Shown here one piece after another: positions 61,911 through 64,000 of a stretch of 64,000 nt of DNA. The notes below the pieces were generated by a model. The model was not told the origin of the DNA and did not search any database. It saw only the letters and a list, made by a program, of their open reading frames with translations. Origin of the DNA: Lysobacter niastensis. Lineage in GTDB: Bacteria; Pseudomonadota; Gammaproteobacteria; Xanthomonadales; Xanthomonadaceae. The stretch lies in assembly GCF_015453285.1 (NCBI RefSeq), contig NZ_JADLZT010000007.1, forward strand, positions 1 through 64,000, written 5' to 3'. The first letter of the stretch is position 1. The number at the start of each line of letters is the position of its first letter. A program made the translations under genes and the position numbers.

Positions 61911-61950
61911 CCCCTGGGCATACCTCGAATCATCACGGCATGCCCAGGGG
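61911..61950. terminator. possible terminator palindrome after the DUF4019 gene
   Basis: CCCCTGGGCAT and ATGCCCAGGGG form an 11-base perfect stem with an 18-base loop. There is no T-run after it on either strand, so factor-independent termination is uncertain; it separates the convergent DUF4019 and sigma factor genes. Confidence 0.5.
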
Positions 61951-61979
61951 CAAGGCGTGCCATTCGGGCCAACCCTAGA

Positions 61980-62657
61980 TCAGGTGTCGAGCGAACCGCT
62001 GCCCTGGTTGTCTCCGCCACTGAGGTGGCTGAAGAGAAATGCCCGCGCCTTCCTCCAGTCGCGCCGAACAGTACGCTCGGTTACCCCGAGCACCTCAGCG
62101 ATCTCTACTTCACTGAGTCCGCCAAAGTAGCGAAGCTCTACTACCTGGGCCAAGCGCGCATCCAGCTTGGCCAGGTCATTCAACGCCTGATCCAAAATGA
62201 GCAACTGCTCAAGTTGAGAGTATTGAGACGGTTCCCTGACCTCATCCAGCGGCAACACATCGACGCCGCCGCCTTGCTTCTCTGACAACGCGCGCCTCGC
62301 CTCATCCAGAAGAACGAAGCGCATGGTTCTGGCGATTAGCGCCACGAGATGAGACCGCCCCTCGACGGTGAACTTTGCCCCGGCCAATCGCAACCAGGTT
62401 TCGTTCACCAGCGAAGTTGGCGATCCCTGCCCCCAGCGCTGCTGATGGCGGATCTGCGATCGCGCAATCTGGTGAAGGTCGTTATATAGCAGGGCGTAGA
62501 TGCGATCCCATGCATCCGCCTGACCACCCTGAGCCTCGAGAATGAGTTCCGTGATGGATTCCAGCGTGCTGTCGCTAACGCCCGACAGCGAGGCAGCAAA
62601 CGGGGAAGCCGTCGGCGGCATCACTCCCTCCCCGTCTTCGCTTGCGTTGCGAGCCAT
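61980..62657 (-). CDS. ECF-subfamily sigma factor (Sig-70_X6 type)
   Basis: A 225-residue sigma-70 family factor. Region 2 begins LLYNDLHQIARSQIRHQQRW with SPTSLVNETWLRLAG, diagnostic of the TIGR02999/Sig-70_X6 group; region 4 contains LAQVVELRYFGGLSEVEIAEVLGVTERTVRRDWRKARAFL. The start is ambiguous: MARNASEDG at 62657 or MPPTASPFAA at 62621; the upstream part of the frame lacks sigma features. No anti-sigma gene is obvious next to it. The group is frequent in Xanthomonadaceae with mostly unknown regulons. Confidence 0.85.
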   Translation of the reverse strand: MARNASEDGEGVMPPTASPFAASLSGVSDSTLESITELILEAQGGQADAWDRIYALLYNDLHQIARSQIRHQQRWGQGSPTSLVNETWLRLAGAKFTVEGRSHLVALIARTMRFVLLDEARRALSEKQGGGVDVLPLDEVREPSQYSQLEQLLILDQALNDLAKLDARLAQVVELRYFGGLSEVEIAEVLGVTERTVRRDWRKARAFLFSHLSGGDNQGSGSLDT

Positions 62658-62805
62658 GTCGCAGGCACACCTAGCATTCGGATTTGCAGTATAGAACTGC
62701 AACGCAGGCCGTGCGAGCCCACCTTCCGGGGTGACGGACAAACCAGGCAGATCGGTTCTCGACTGGTGGCCATGGCCGGCCAACCAGTCCATGGCACGTG
62801 CGGGG

Positions 62806-63195
62806 TTACGGGCTGGCTTCCAGCATCCAAACCTGCGCGACCCTTTGCCGCCTGCGATGTACGACAGCCGCATGCTGGTCCGCCCTCTGCATCAAGGCGC
62901 GCGCCAACGCCGTGTCCCTCCCGATGACGTCGGCGACATCACTCCAGACGCCAACGGCGTTCCAACGCAGGAATCGGACATAGAGCGCGCGCCAAGAGCC
63001 AAATTCCCTGGGGAGTTCACCCCAGAACGCATCCTCTCCGATCACCCAGAGAACACCCTCGACAAACTTCCTGTAGGTCAATTCCCGGTTCTTCGCGCGG
63101 ACACTCAACTTGTCCGGCAACACACCAACGATGGATTCCCATTGGCGGTCATCGATCCGCCGGAGCTGAGCTGACCCCAACCAGTTCGAAATCAC
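62806..63195 (-). CDS. DUF4096-only protein derived from an IS5-type transposase N-terminus
   Basis: A 129-residue protein starting at GTG (63195; AGGGGG 6 bases upstream). It matches only the N-terminal DUF4096 helix domain of IS5-family transposases: LRRIDDRQWESIVGVLPDK, FVEGVLWVIGEDAFWGELPREFGSWRALYVRFLRW. The DDE catalytic domain is absent and no terminal inverted repeats flank it. Instead of the usual RTGAPWRDLP it reads GEDAFWGELP. It could be a remnant or a domesticated DNA-binding protein. It is followed on the same strand by the ECF sigma gene. Confidence 0.72.
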   Translation of the reverse strand: MISNWLGSAQLRRIDDRQWESIVGVLPDKLSVRAKNRELTYRKFVEGVLWVIGEDAFWGELPREFGSWRALYVRFLRWNAVGVWSDVADVIGRDTALARALMQRADQHAAVVHRRRQRVAQVWMLEASP

Positions 63196-63237
63196 TATCT
63201 ACCCCCTGCGCGGTTGATCTCTTTGTTGACTCTCGAC

Positions 63238-63432
63238 TTACCGGGAAACCCCTGCTATCGAAGAACGCTGATCGGTCCCAAGATTTCGCGTCATAACTTG
63301 TACGTACACAGAAAGCAGGAAGCCGACGCCCCAGACCACGGCTGCGAGTAGCGTGCATCGGCCCAGCACTAGGGCTATCGCGCCTACCGCGCACAGGTAG
63401 ACCGTCGCTCGGCCAGCAAGACGTCTCGGCAT
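63238..63432 (-). CDS. small two-helix membrane protein
   Basis: A 64-residue protein: MPRRLAGRATVYLCAVGAIA, then LLAAVVWGVGFLLSVYVQV, giving two adjacent predicted membrane helices, followed by a short hydrophilic tail. A strong GGAGGTG ribosome-binding site lies 5 bases before the ATG, which supports translation. No family recognised. It is upstream of the DUF4096 gene on the same strand. Confidence 0.6.
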   Translation of the reverse strand: MPRRLAGRATVYLCAVGAIALVLGRCTLLAAVVWGVGFLLSVYVQVMTRNLGTDQRSSIAGVSR

Positions 63433-63777
63433 GACACCTCCACCTTTCGACTCGCACCGAACCTGGCACGGGTCGTTGCCTCCAGCCGCGCTGACGTAAT
63501 GCAACAACTCAGCTGGATCCTCCGATCAGAGCCCCGATCAACAGCAACCTCCCGGAATAAGAAGCGACCGGAGGAAGACCTCCTCCGATCAGTCACTCGG
63601 TCGTCATGCAAGCCGCTCATCGGGGGACGGCTGCCTGCACCCCATGGCTGCGACAGGCAACAGCCAATGAACCCGAGGACAGAAACCAAAACCTCATATT
63701 CGAACGATGTCGGCGCACGTCTCGCTTCTTCCAAACAGCGCCAATCGCGTGGGTGAATCATGTCTCCAGCCAAGAAC
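63433..63777. other. 345-base region without a supportable gene
   Basis: GC content is visibly lower than in the rest of the window. Frames cross it on both strands, but none has a ribosome-binding site together with a protein-like composition. It contains AAACCAAAACC-like A-rich patches. I see no tRNA, terminator stem or repeat here. Confidence 0.6.
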
Positions 63778-64000
63778 CTAGCTGCGCTCAAAAACACGAA
63801 CACCGTGTTCGTAATTCACGAACCATCTCGCCATCGCAGTGCCCAACCCGATTCGGTTGATCAACGCCGGCGCTGCAAACGATATCCACGGCAGCGCGAC
63901 TCGGTGCTGTCCAACGGCCGTGCGCGACGCCGCCACATCGGCAACGAACTCCTCGCGCGTCACCGCGCTCTTGGCAATCACGGATGCCCCGTACCACATC
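63778..64000 (-). CDS. partial unknown protein running off the window end
   Basis: An open frame of at least 73 codons ends at 63778 and may continue beyond the window on its 5' side. The visible part contains WYGASVIAKSAVTREEFVADVAASRTAVG, whose VTREEF-like spacing recalls a DUF4019-type domain, then ALINRIGLGTAMARWFVNYEHG. The match to DUF4019 fails after the first 35 residues, so the family is uncertain. The protein cannot be judged complete. Confidence 0.45.
   Translation of the reverse strand, partial: MWYGASVIAKSAVTREEFVADVAASRTAVGQHRVALPWISFAAPALINRIGLGTAMARWFVNYEHGVRVFERS

Noticed and set aside
63384-63803. 139-codon minus-strand frame
   Set aside because: It overlaps the small membrane protein in another frame, lacks a ribosome-binding site and has no protein-like composition pattern.
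1-64000. CRISPR array, prophage, or complete IS element
   Set aside because: No regularly spaced repeats of 24-40 bases, no cas or phage structural genes, and no complete transposase with terminal inverted repeats were found.

Overview
The window is a high-GC gammaproteobacterial chromosome segment, best placed in the Xanthomonadaceae (Lysobacter/Luteimonas/Xanthomonas side; genus not resolvable by eye). Reasons: a speD-clp pair with the xanthomonad-type Clp regulator, separate trpE and trpGDC loci, a Xanthomonas-like PurC N-terminus, a Xanthomonas-like tryptophan 2,3-dioxygenase, and PhoPQ preceded by a PepSY gene. The first ~160 bases are a C/G homopolymer-rich stretch that looks like a sequence-end artefact. 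Almost everything else is densely coding, with many 4-base ATGA overlaps between co-directional genes.

Layout. 0.2-3.2 kb: small YdcH-like protein, an OmpA-like/DUF4398 envelope pair and the pilus ATPase PilU. 3.2-4.9 kb: maleylacetoacetate isomerase and a fumarylacetoacetate hydrolase, the end of tyrosine catabolism. 5.2-6.2 kb: tRNA-Gln, rpsI, rplM. 6.3-10.8 kb: an orphan GlcF-like Fe-S protein with coq7, speD, then clp with an acetyltransferase and a zinc-ribbon protein. 10.8-14.7 kb: trpG-trpD-ABM-trpC-HAD operon behind a leader peptide gene. 14.7-18 kb: two-component system and small proteins. 18.2-21.5 kb: trpE behind a second related leader, rraA, rpe, a J-domain protein. 21.6-28.6 kb: purC and membrane transporters. 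28.7-31.8 kb: hmgA, hppD and a divergent MarR regulator with an operator inside the hppD promoter. 31.9-35 kb: peptide transporter, Nudix, kynA. 35-38.7 kb: a large secreted nuclease. 38.8-42.8 kb: 2-oxoacid dehydrogenase E1alpha-E1beta-SH3-E2. 43-46.4 kb: small metabolic proteins, a GAF-GGDEF diguanylate cyclase, trpS. 46.5-48.3 kb: secreted protein, CsbD, two entericidin-like lipoproteins. 48.5-52 kb: arginase, tRNA-Thr, SPOR protein, coaX, birA. 52.3-58 kb: mtfA, phoQ-phoP-PepSY, a guanidino-group hydrolase and dusA. 58.3-64 kb: REC-EAL phosphodiesterase with a hybrid kinase, then a lower-GC, sparsely coding stretch with DUF4019, an ECF sigma factor, a DUF4096 transposase-derived protein and small unknowns.

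Themes. Tyrosine degradation is split over two loci (hppD-hmgA and maiA-fah). Tryptophan is covered by synthesis (trpE, trpGDC), charging (trpS) and degradation (kynA). c-di-GMP is made (GAF-GGDEF), degraded (REC-EAL) and probably sensed (Clp), with PilU as a motility element.

The most interesting signal is a pair of homologous leader regions before trpE and trpG. Each encodes a short peptide (one Trp codon before trpE, Trp-Arg-Trp-Trp before trpG), places the Trp codons in one arm of a hairpin, and conserves a long-range pairing between an early TTCCTTG and the CAAGGAA that carries the trpE Shine-Dalgarno. Neither has an obvious U-run terminator, and both leader ATGs lie a few bases after a TAAAGT that could be a -10 box. 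This suggests Trp-codon-dependent control acting, at least for trpE, on translation initiation.
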